From contig NW_024720711.1 of NCBI RefSeq assembly GCF_018991925.1, forward strand, positions 6,578,087-6,642,086: 64,000 nucleotides of DNA, written 5' to 3'. The stretch is from Homarus americanus. Taxonomy: Eukaryota > Arthropoda > Malacostraca > Decapoda > Nephropidae. The notes under the pieces were generated by a model. That model was not told the origin of the DNA. It saw nothing but the letters and a program-made list of their open reading frames with translations, and made no database searches. Positions within the stretch are counted from its first letter, which is position 1. Every line of letters begins with the position of its first letter. A program made the translations under genes and the position numbers. Shown one piece after another: positions 55,655 through 64,000 of the stretch.

Positions 55655-57540
55655 CAGTAGATTGCCCCCGAGGGGGATAGTTTATTGGGCACCCCCTTAC
55701 CTCCTGTGCAAGGTGAAGCGCAGAAGTGCTTACAGTGCCCATCTGGGAAGCATGGTAAGTTCATGCTTGCCAATAATGACTCATGCATTAAGGGCGTAAA
55801 AGACTGAAGGGTCATGGGTTTTGTCAGCAAGTTACATAAAGTGACAGAATGATGAGTGTGTGAGGGGAAAGTTCCCGGTACATTTCATCTGTTTATGGCA
55901 AAGCGTGGCAGGTCCCTAATAATGTCAAGTGCCAGGCCTGTCACTAGGAGGAGGGATATCTGGTCAGGGAGGGAAGAGGTGTTGGTAACGGCTGGGGACC
56001 TGTAGGAGAAGGTCATAGGGCAAGTGAGAATGTAGTGAGAGAGGGTGTGAGAGTCCGGTTGACCACAAAGTTTACAAACAGTGCAGCCAGGCTCAGGGTT
56101 GCCAATGTACTTCCGTAGGTACCTGTACCATAGGCGCAGTCTCATGTACATATCTGTTGAGATCGAGTCAGGGATTGATATTCTTTGTAGTGGCGGTTGT
56201 CGTCACTGGTTACAGCGTCATAGTGGCGTAGTATGATGCTACCCCGTTGTTTCAGGTGTGTCCAATGTTCATCGAATGCTTCTCATTGTGCGGCGTGTAT
56301 GCGAGATTTGAGATGATTCAGGGAGAGGGGGGGGGGTGGCTTCAATATCTTCTTCTTGTGTCGCTTCTTGGCAAGTCGATCAACAGTGTCACAGGCAGTT
56401 ATTCCTATGTGTGACAGGATCCAAATAAACTTGACACGGATGTCATCAGTTTGTTCTTGCCCGGCGACGGCGGCTAGGGTGTGTTGGGCGGCAGGGGAGG
56501 AGGGGGAGGGTAATTTGAGCCTCGCTAGCGCAGAAGTGTTGTCACTGATTATAAGGAGGTTCCGGCGTTCAGTGCTAGCATAGGTCGCCCTCTCATGAAT
56601 GCCCACAAGGATGGTTATGCTTTCAGTGTCAGTGGAGGAGGCCCAGTCTTGGACCCTGATTTTCCTGTGGGCCTGGCGCTCAGGAATCCATACAGCTGCC
56701 CCAGCGCTGTCCAGCGTGGTAACAAACCCATCACAGTAGACAAGGAGAGGAGGGTGGGAGGTCGTAAGAGAGAAGGCGACATTATTAATATGCTCAAGGC
56801 AGTTAAGTTTGAGCATATACCGCAGTTGGGTGGATTTACGACCAGGGAAGGTGTGGACGACAACATCAACACTCGGGGAAGTCCACAGTGGTATAGGCGG
56901 AAGGGTGTATTCGGGAGGAAGAGAGGTCGAGGGGGTGTAGAGGTGATAACACAGGATGTCAGTAGCAGTGTGAACTGGCCAGTGTTGAGAGGGAGAGGGA
57001 AAGGTAATGGGGACAGGCCGGCGCAGGAGGGTGTTAAGATGTGAGTTCAGTGATCGTGACAGGGGAGTCGGTTGCTCACTGCGAAGAAATTTAACACCAA
57101 GGATGGCATTGAGAGCAGGAATTCGATCACAGACTGGGAACAGGATCAGTTCACGCTGCATGACTTCTATTCTGGTGGTCATAGGACGGCCGAGGATGAG
57201 TCTCATCGCTTTGTTTTAGATTTTCTCTATGCTTTGTTTCTCGCGCTGAGAGGCAACTACAAGGACAGGAGAGGCACAATCTATGGCAATGTACAAGAGA
57301 CGTAAGATCGTGACAGAGGCTCCTTTGAGGTTATGGGTGAGGGACTGGAGGGGCCTCGTTCGTTGGGGACAGCGGAGGTAGTGGCGTTGGTAGTGGCTTG
57401 CACGGGTAGACTAATGTACCTGTAAGTGCGTACTTGATCGATGTCTTGTCCTTGCAGAGTCAGCGGTGTCTGACTTGCTTTTAACATAGTAAATACCCTT
57501 GTTTTAGCGGACACAGGAACGCCAGGGTTGAAAGGAGAGG
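55655..57540 (-). mobile_element. I-like LINE with RNase H domain, 5'-truncated
   Basis: Minus strand from the right: RT end (TRVFTMLKASQTPLTLQGQD, IDQVRTYRYISLPVQATTNA, 57281-57520), connection segment (MRLILGRPMTTRIEVMQREL, near 57190), an RNase H domain, a C-terminal zinc-binding motif (CTVCKLCGQPDSHTLSHYILTC, in a separate frame at 55885-56151) and a 3' UTR with AATAAA in CCCAATAAACTATCC (about 55690). The order RT, RNase H, Cys/His motif is typical of I/Jockey-group LINEs that retain RNase H (inference on clade). Frameshifts near 57210-57280 and 56150-56280 disable it. Confidence 0.85.
56283..57206 (-). pseudogene. LINE connection and RNase H domain, 307 codons open
   Basis: The longest non-repeat frame in the window. 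RNase H core: LLVYCDGFVTTLDSAGAAVW (first catalytic Asp; the family usually has YTDGS), TESITILVGI (Glu), LLIISDNTSALARL (Asp) and FIWILSHIGITACDTVDRLA (last Asp/His region). All four acidic positions appear present (D, E, D, D), so the domain is nearly complete. It lacks an RT in frame. RNase H would remove RNA from the cDNA hybrid during retrotransposition. It could be recently active or by chance unbroken. Confidence 0.7.
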
Positions 57541-57724
57541 GAGGGAGGGAAGGAGGTAAACAGAAGTGGCAGACTAACGAGGAGAAATGTCCTTCCAGGT
57601 TATAGGAGAGACGGACAGCCTGTTGGAGGACGACCTAAATACTTGAGGTTTGTAGGTCATCATGCTATCACCCTGAAGGATGACTTAAATTATACTCGTC
57701 TCTCTGAAAATCAAATATTACGGG

Positions 57725-57727
<3 letters not shown>

Positions 57728-57775
<48 letters not shown>
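57728..57775. repeat. (GA)n microsatellite
   Basis: About 23 GA units. Confidence 0.95.
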
Positions 57776-57779
<4 letters not shown>

Positions 57780-57780
<1 letters not shown>

Positions 57781-58525
57781 ACGAGTCATCACGTATACTT
57801 AAAGATGAGAAGAATATAACCTCAGTGCAAAAAGAGACAATATGACAGGCAATACAGGTGGGTCGACAAAGGGACCCCAGCTCGTGAACCAGCGAACCTT
57901 AAGACGGGAAACGAGGGCTGTAACCATTTAACCGAAGAAACCAAATATAAACTCCTACTTGTTAATAGCGAAATACATAATTTAATCACTGAAACCGAAG
58001 GACAAACACACAGTTGAAAACAAGATTCACACGAAGCCAGGACCAGTGAAAAATCTGATCCGTGTCTGCATTTACAGACACACGTGTTAAAGGCTCTACC
58101 ATCAGGAAATACCACACTAACTCTTAACACACAATAACACTTTACTCCCAATACCAACTATACGCAAAATTGTCTCATATAATATACCGATTTATGCTGT
58201 CGGAGAAAACAAAGGGAGTTGCAGGAGGAACTATTCTGAATCACATGCGAATGAATCATCTAATCAAATCGCACTCTTTCCTCTCAGATATAACACACTT
58301 GCGGGTTTAGGTTTATAATTTTCCTGAGTTAATATGAAAGACGTATTAGAGAAGTGATGGCTTTACTCAAACAGGAACAGAAATGCAGTTAAAAATCACT
58401 AAACCTCAGTGAAGGTTGATCCCATCAGCCTGGTGTCCATTAGAGACAGTGTAGTTACAGCATAGTGCGCTGTATATTAACTCCTCGGTATATAAGGATA
58501 CTACACTGGACAACCTTCACTTCCC
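57780..58525. other. Intergenic, no gene recognised
   Basis: No supported frame or RNA gene. Confidence 0.5.
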
Positions 58526-58527
58526 TC

Positions 58528-58640
58528 ACCATAAAGTTAGGTGCCCATTTAAAGCTGGGTGAACTAGGAGTTCCCGGGGATCGAACCAGTTACCGCTTGG
58601 ACAAGAAGCGAATGTAGTATCTACTCGACCACTACATCCC
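58528..58640 (-). mobile_element. tRNA-derived SINE
   Basis: On the minus strand: A-box TAGTGGTCGAGTAG (58622-58635), B box GGTTCGATCCCC (58577-58588), then the body ACCCAGCTTTAAATGGGCAC followed by CTAACTTTATGG. The body matches the one at 16921-16950. A promoter head plus shared body is diagnostic of a SINE family. The head does not give a clean cloverleaf. Confidence 0.7.
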
Positions 58641-58951
58641 TTTTAAAGTTATCAAATTAATTCTTAAAGACCTTAAATTTTCTTGCATTATGATATGACG
58701 GCAAGACATCAGCAGCTCACACACCCAGGGAACTCAGGCCTTTATAAACCCCAAGAAATATAAAGTAACAAACTATCAACAGAACGAGAATGGACAACGT
58801 TAAGGACAACTAACTTGATATCATGGGGGTGAAGCAACAGGGAGGCCGTCGTCAGTGGTACTCACACCTGGGAATGAAAAAGTAATGTTTTACCAGCTGG
58901 AATAAACAAAATATTAACAAAACACAAGATCACCTGTAGATGATTAAACTC

Positions 58952-59005
58952 CCAAACCTAACCTAATCTAACCTAACCTAACCTTACCTAATCTAACCTA
59001 ACCCC
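58952..59005. repeat. Interstitial telomere-like (CCTAA)n
   Basis: About nine CCTAA/TCTAA/CTTAC units, followed by CCCCCAAGGTAGCATTAGGG, which parallels the sequence after the CCTAA run at 3.9 kb. Confidence 0.88.
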
Positions 59006-59021
59006 CAAGGTAGCATTAGGG

Positions 59022-59262
59022 TATTCATCATCAGGCGAAATAAGCTGAGGGACTAATCATCAGGCGAAATAAGCTGAGGGACTAATCATCAAGTGAAATA
59101 AGCTGAAGGACTAATCATCAGGTGAAATAAGCTGAAGGACTAGTCATGTGAAATAAGCTGAAGGACTAGTCATGTGAAATAAGCTGAGGGACTAATCATC
59201 ATGTGAAATAAGCTGAGGGACTAAACATCAGGTGAAATAAGCTTGGGTAGGTTAATATTCAG
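59022..59262. repeat. 29-bp minisatellite, about 8 copies
   Basis: Unit starting AATAAGCTGAGGGACTAATC, with two short copies lacking ATCATCAGG (59140-59180). Confidence 0.92.
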
Positions 59263-59269
59263 GAGATAA

Positions 59270-59870
59270 AAATATAGTGAAAAATTGCTTGATAAATATC
59301 CTAGTGGTCAGTAAGTCACGCTTACTGGATCACTCTCTCCAACACTGACCGAGGGAGTTTCTCTATAAAGACACAGAATAAGTCACATTACCCAAGGCAG
59401 GTCAGGGAGATATGAAGGGGATGAATTGAGAGACATTTTAGCTGATACATAAATTGCAGTGAGAGAGATAGCTAGAATGAGGATGGCTATCACAGTTGAT
59501 TAAGTTAAATATATCGTACTGAACAATGTAGACTTTTTACCCCCAGCAATCATTTTAAAACGATTATAACAAAGTAATAAACGAAATTAATAAACATTTA
59601 TGGTTTAAATGTCGAGCCAATAGTGATCGTATCGTTTTAATAATACTCGTGTGCCTAGCAGTAAATCATATACGATGTCCGCAAGCTCCCTCCCTCCCCC
59701 CAACAACTAGAGTGAATGGTTGAGTGTGTCAGGATAGGCATTCATAGAGCTACCTGAAAAAAAAGTGCCAAAAGAGGATTATCTTCCAAGAATTATTTTT
59801 AACCACAAGAACTCGATAACAAATTCTTTAAGTACAATACTCAACACAAAATTATTTATATATGAAGTAA
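59270..59870. other. Intergenic, no gene recognised
   Basis: No supported feature. Confidence 0.5.
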
Positions 59871-59871
59871 A

Positions 59872-59893
59872 AACACACACACACACAGACACA

Positions 59894-59938
<45 letters not shown>
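59872..59938. repeat. (AC)n microsatellite
   Basis: AC run with two AG interruptions. Confidence 0.95.
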
Positions 59939-59943
<5 letters not shown>

Positions 59944-59944
59944 C

Positions 59945-60575
59945 ATATCACCCTGCATTCCTGATATGACCCCCTTAACCCCTAACTGTATATAAGAGAT
60001 CCTATCTGGTCGCGTTATGTCCTAGTGCAGTTCTGATGTCATTTTGGCCGCCGGAGCGCAAGTGAGATCCCTAACTACGTTCTCACAACTCCAGCAAAGG
60101 AAAAAAAAACTCGCTAGAATCCTTTGAGAGCTCGGAATATGCTGTTTCAAATTGGCACTCTCTCAAGAAGACGACCAAGTGCCAGGGTGCCAATTACGAC
60201 TGTTGATTTTAGGGTTAGGGTTCGTATCAAGTGTGTCTAAACGGTGGATTATTTCTTCTTAAATTAATTTGAGTTGTGGCGATTGGTTGAGATCACCCAG
60301 GCCTCCCCAGACCAATAAGGCGAGAGGGATTGCACAATAAAAAAGGTGAAAGAGAATGGAAAAAGATAAACAGGGAGAGTTTACAACAGTTGTACAACGA
60401 GGCACACAACACGATAGGAAGTAACTTGATGGGGGAAATAGTGTAAACAGTGTTAGTGTAGAGGAATGTACGCTACTTGTAGTGGGTGAAGGAGAGGTCA
60501 TAGCAAGGAGGGGGTGTTAAAGGCAGTGTGGGGTAGAATTTGGGGGTCTGCCGATACGCTATAAATGTCTTTTTA
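59945..60575. other. Intergenic, no gene recognised
   Basis: No supported feature. Confidence 0.5.
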
Positions 60576-60577
60576 TG

Positions 60578-60595
60578 CACACACACACACACACA

Positions 60596-60627
<32 letters not shown>

Positions 60628-60663
60628 TACACACACACACACTTACATACATACACACACACA
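60578..60663. repeat. (AC)n microsatellite with AT interruptions
   Basis: Imperfect AC run. Confidence 0.93.
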
Positions 60664-60804
60664 AACACATACATTCACATCAAAAGCAATATCAAGCCAG
60701 CTTTTAACCCCCTGAAATGACTCCCTCACAGACTAGAAACTCACATATATATTCGAGAGAGACAAATTCGTCGAAGCAGAAATGTCAGGTCAGAGTGTCA
60801 ACTT

Positions 60805-61008
60805 CAACACAACAACTCACACACAAGGTAAGGTCAGAGGTCAACATCAACTCACACACAAGGTCAGGTCAATGGTCAACATTAACACAACAACTCACAC
60901 ACAAGGTTAGGTCAGAGGTCACCATCAAAACAACTCACAAATAAGGTCAGGTCAGTGGTCAACATCAACACAACTCACACACAAGGTCAGGTCAGAGGTC
61001 AACATCAA
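60805..61008. repeat. 35-43-bp minisatellite, about 5 copies
   Basis: Units contain CAACTCACACACAAGGTCAG then GTCAGAGGTCAACATCAA, with variable-length CAACA inserts. The AAGGTCAGGTCAG core recalls the AGGTC array at 15.4 kb. Confidence 0.9.
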
Positions 61009-61009
61009 G

Positions 61010-61435
61010 AGAGCCAGGAATCAGCTGCTCGAATAAAACGTCAGAGCTGCGAGAATGAGATACCATGTTGCAGTCAGTTTCTCTTGCAATCAGACTATAA
61101 ATCTTTACGTCGGTACAGCACTACAACCATCATACACACACACACACGCACACGCTTGTCACTTGACACACTTGTCAACCACCAGCAAGACAAAACGTGC
61201 CCTGAAGGAGCTCCCAGTTTGAGCAGCCAGGCCGAGTCTGTTTGGCCCTGCCCCTCCTCCCCCTGCTATATTCCAACGCCCTACCAGCCTTACTACACCG
61301 GGATTTATTCAGCAAAACATTCAAGTGATCAGTGAACGATTGACTACCAAACAGTGTTCCTATAGTGCACTCCATGGAAAAGCACAAACACACAGCAGTG
61401 TAATAGTGAGTGTGGCTGGATCTGGCCTAACCTGA
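61010..61435. other. Intergenic, no gene recognised
   Basis: Contains a short (AC)n (61133-61150) and CCTGACCTGACCT (61430-61445). No supported gene. Confidence 0.45.
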
Positions 61436-61454
61436 CCTGACCTCACGGCTTCAC

Positions 61455-61739
61455 TTGACCTAACCTGAAGGATGGAGCACACCTGCATTGCCCCAAGCTA
61501 CTGTCCTGGCCACGTGGCCACACACCTGCCCAACCGCATCCAGCCCATACGAGCACGTACTGATTGCTATAAGAACAACCCAGTCCCAACCATTGTAAAA
61601 ATTATCAACACCTAATTATTATATATCATATTTGTATCACTTATGTTAACTGTATATCATTTATAAATCAAGAGACCTATTCCCCAATTATGTAATTGTA
61701 TACTTTCAGCCTTACCATGCTCTTTCAATAAAACGTTAA

Positions 61740-61792
<53 letters not shown>

Positions 61793-61795
61793 CAC
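61455..61795 (+). mobile_element. LINE family L-B, 3' end
   Basis: + strand C-terminal remnant LPNRIQPIRARTDCYKNNPV then PTIVKIINT and stop (about 61526-61614), followed by a 3' UTR sharing CACTTATGTTA, AATTATGTAATTGTATA, TTTTCAGCC-like and CCATGCTCTTTCAAT with 22170-22300. It has AATAAA (61727) and ends in (ATT)n. Confidence 0.72.
61742..61792. repeat. (ATT)n microsatellite (LINE tail)
   Basis: About 16 ATT units directly after the L-B poly(A)-signal region, then CACACACA. Confidence 0.93.
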
Positions 61796-61803
61796 ACACA
61801 CAC

Positions 61804-62124
61804 ATAAGAACATAAGGAGTCTACAATAGGCCGGTTGGCCTGTGCATGGCAGCTCCTGTCGAGAGTTACTACCACTCTATCATCCATGAATCTATCCAGC
61901 CTCCCTTTGAAACTTTCCAGCGTTCCAGCATTTACTACAAGGTTGCTAAGCTTGTTCCACTCGTCCACCACCCTATTTGTAAACCAGTTCCTTCCTATCT
62001 CCCTCCTAAACCTAAACTTATCCAACTTGAATCTGATGTTCCGAGTCCTATCCTGTTCGGATATTATAAGAACTTTATCTATATCACCTTTATTGATTCC
62101 TTTCACCCACTTGAATACTTCTAT
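61804..62124 (-). mobile_element. LINE family L-C, 3' end copy 1
   Basis: Minus strand: FKWVKGINKGDIDKVLIISE, FKLDKFRFRREIGRNWFTNR, VVDEWNKLSNLVVNAGTLES, FKGRLDRFMDD, then a 3' UTR with the CTTATGTTCTTATG-type end. It is a diverged subfamily relative to copy 2. Its 5' side is cut by the 3' end of copy 2. Confidence 0.82.
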
Positions 62125-62125
62125 C

Positions 62126-63290
62126 ATAAGAACATAAGAATGGAGGAAACTGCAGCGGGCCTATTGGCCCATACTGGGCAGTCCCTATTGCTCATATGAG
62201 CATTCAACCTATGTTTGAAGCAATTCAGCGTATTCGAGTTAATGATGATATTTGGTAACTTGTTCCATTCATCCACTACTCTGTTTCCAAACCAGTGTTT
62301 ACCTATTTCACGCCTAAATCTAAATTTGTCTAATTTAAAACCATTGTTACGAGTTCGCTCCTGGTTGGATAGTTTGAGTACCTTTGTAATGTCCCCTTTG
62401 TTTAGCCCTGCCTTCACTTATACACCTCTATCAGGTCGCCCCTCGCTCTACGTCTCTCAAGGGAGTGCAAATTAAGATGCTTCAACCTGTCTCTATACTC
62501 AAGGTTCCTAATGCCCGGGATTAGTCTTGTCATTCTCCTCTGAATTCTTTCCAAGGATTCTATATCCATTCTGTAATACGGTGACCAGAACTGAACTGCG
62601 TAATCCAGGTGTGGTCTCACAAGAGCAAGATACAGTTTTAGGATGACCTCGCTAGTCTTGTAACTAACACTCCTTTGTATGAACCCAAGTACTTTATTAG
62701 CCTTGTTACGAGCAAAAACACATTGTTTACTTGGCTTAAGGTTCCTACTTATCATTACTCCTAAATCTCTCTCGCAGTCGGATTTCTCTATGGCATCGTT
62801 GTTCATCTGGTATCTGGTTTCCCTGTTTACATCTCCTATACTGAGTACTTTACATTTGTCGACGTTGAATTTCATCTGCCATTTTTCAGACCATTCGAAA
62901 AATTTGTTTAGATCTTCCTTTAGTTTTGCCGAGTCCTCGTCAGATTTGATAACACGTCCTATTTTAGTGTCATCAGCAAATTTACTTATGTTGCTGTCAA
63001 TGCCGATATCTATGTCGTTTATGTATATAATAAATAATAATGGTCCAAGTACTGAGCCTTGGGGAACTCCACTTGTGACGTTGCTCCAATGGGACTTAGT
63101 GCCGTTAATGCTCACTCGTTGTTTCCTGTCCTGTAACCACGCCCTAATCCATTTAAGGGTGTCACCTTTGATGCCATGAGCTTCTACCTTTCTAATTAGT
63201 CTTTCGTGGGGACTCTGTCGAAGGCTTTGCTAAAGTCGAGATATACCACATCATAATTGTGCCCCTGCACATCATAATTGTGCCCCTGCA
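62126..63290 (-). mobile_element. LINE family L-C, copy 2 (RT core and 3' end)
   Basis: Minus strand RT: VVYLDFSKAFDRVP (first catalytic block, 63200-63250), GVPQGSVLGPLLFIIYIND, SKFADDTKIGRVI (F-A-D-D active-site box intact), FEWSEKWQMKFNVDKCKVLS, RDLGVMISRNLKPSKQ, LVRPHLDYAVQFWSPYYRMD, IESLERIQRRMTRLIPGIRN. After a frameshift near 62415 come SNQERTRNNGFKLDKFRF and NRVVDEWNKLPNIIINSNTL. A one-base loss after DRVP and the 62415 frameshift break the frame. 5'-truncated. Confidence 0.9.
62414..63115 (-). pseudogene. L-C reverse transcriptase core, 233 codons open
   Basis: Contains the template/active-site blocks GVPQGSVLGPLLF and FADD plus thumb. The open frame actually extends upstream as AHGIKGDTLKWIRAWLQDRK to about 63200. 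It is the best-preserved RT in the window but lacks the N-terminal palm and an endonuclease. Confidence 0.72.
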
Positions 63291-63305
63291 CATCATAATT
63301 GTGCC
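63243..63305. repeat. 21-bp triplication at a LINE junction
   Basis: CACATCATAATTGTGCCCCTG occurs nearly three times, between the 5' end of copy 2 and the 3' end of copy 3. Confidence 0.85.
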
Positions 63306-63600
63306 ATATCTCCCGCACTCTTCGTCTTTCTAGGGAATTCAAGTTTAGTTTCTTTAACCTATCCTGATATGGAAGTTTTCTAAGTCCCGGAATCATTTTC
63401 GTCATTCTTCGCTGCACCGACTCTAGTGAATTGATATCCATTCTATAATAAGGGCACTAGAACTGAACCGCATAATGGAGGTGCGGCCTGACTAGCGCAA
63501 GATATAGTTGCAATAAGACCTCTGCACTCTTATTACTTACACTTCTAGATATAAAACCCAATACTCTGTTTGCCCTATTTCGAACAATAACGCACACCCT
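63300..63600 (-). mobile_element. LINE family L-C, copy 3 (RT C-terminal segment only)
   Basis: Minus strand: NRANRVLGF-like, CPYYRMDINSLESVQRRMTK, MIPGLRKLPYQDRLKKLNLN, SLERRRVREIWHN. It is homologous to the middle of copy 2 but more diverged. Both ends are truncated. Confidence 0.78.
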
Positions 63601-63835
63601 ACCTGACCACTAACAAAACAAAGCTGGAGGTGTTTCTGATCTCCGCAAAATAAAAAAAAATAAAGCACCGTCAAACACCTGTCAGATTAATGATACTGAC
63701 AAATGTGACAATATCAATTTGCAACAAAGACACATATACACAGTTACACACCCTCAAACCCACCAGCAACAAATACAAACAACAACAACACTCCATCGTG
63801 GTGGCTGTTACATTTGACAACACACAGAAATAAAT
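63600..63835. other. Intergenic, no gene recognised
   Basis: No supported feature. Confidence 0.4.
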
Positions 63836-63847
63836 GTCCTCGTTGAA

Positions 63848-64000
63848 TACACCAACACTGTACAACACATCACATTCCAACACTGTACAACACATCACAT
63901 TCCAACACTGTACAACACATCACATTCCAACACTGTACAACACATCACATTCCAACACTGTACAACACATCACACACCAACACTGTACAACACATCACAC
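63848..64000. repeat. 25-bp minisatellite running off the window end
   Basis: Six copies of a unit beginning CAACACTGTACAACACATCA, with CATTC changing to CACAC in the last copies. Confidence 0.94.

Noticed and set aside
56356..57044. Forward frames of 75-149 codons
   Set aside because: Antisense shadows of the RNase H-bearing minus frame.
62679..63179. Forward 166-codon frame
   Set aside because: Antisense shadow of the L-C reverse transcriptase.

Overview
The window looks like intergenic, repeat-dominated nuclear DNA from an arthropod, most likely a decapod crustacean. The reasons are TTAGG-type (CCTAA on the + strand) interstitial repeats, very dense microsatellites and minisatellites, several decayed non-LTR retrotransposon families, tRNA-derived SINE-like pieces and clustered eukaryotic tRNA genes. 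The species call is inference. I found no convincing host protein-coding gene: nearly every long reading frame is either low-complexity repeat or a broken retrotransposon.

Layout. 0-30 kb holds the 3' end of a LINE (family L-A) on the + strand (1-564), then a series of simple repeats and minisatellites: a 690-bp polypyrimidine tract, an 18-bp array at 4.2-5.1 kb, a 26-bp array at 6.1-7.2 kb, long CT tracts at 10 kb, a GGT/GAT block at 14.3-15.05 kb, and 21-33-bp arrays at 13.7, 15.8, 17.4 and 20.1 kb. Three minus-strand L-A copies (8.3-9.6, 23.15-24.56, 26.77-29.55 kb) and a second LINE family (L-B, 21.6-22.3 kb) lie among them.

30-51.5 kb is the most structured part. It is an amplified cluster of tRNA-Ile(AAT) genes: sixteen full-length copies of good sequence (fifteen minus, one plus), plus degenerate copies at 31750, 36715 and about 50437 and a fragment at 37362. 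From 41.0 to 50.0 kb they sit in a higher-order array of alternating long (A, about 1.07-1.18 kb) and short (B, about 0.72 kb) units. Each unit carries one tRNA on the minus strand and one short exon-like reading frame (about 62-76 codons) on the plus strand behind a splice-acceptor-like TCCTACAG. Two related units at 33.0-36.0 and 37.4-41.0 kb hold an L-A insertion in place of the CT tract, so the insertion probably predates the duplication. Isolated tRNA copies keep a T-run terminator about 31-36 bp downstream, but most array copies have lost it.

51.5-64 kb returns to mobile-element debris: LINE family L-C (52.3-53.2 kb plus; three nested or tandem 3' ends at 61.8-63.6 kb minus), an I-like LINE with an RNase H domain (55.65-57.54 kb minus) whose 3' UTR recurs at 52.0-52.19 kb, a SINE at 58.5 kb, a (CCTAA)n-linked 29-bp array at 59 kb, a 35-43-bp array at 60.8 kb and a 25-bp array running off the window end.

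The only genes I expect to be functional are the tRNAs. Retrotransposon coding regions are annotated as broken copies.
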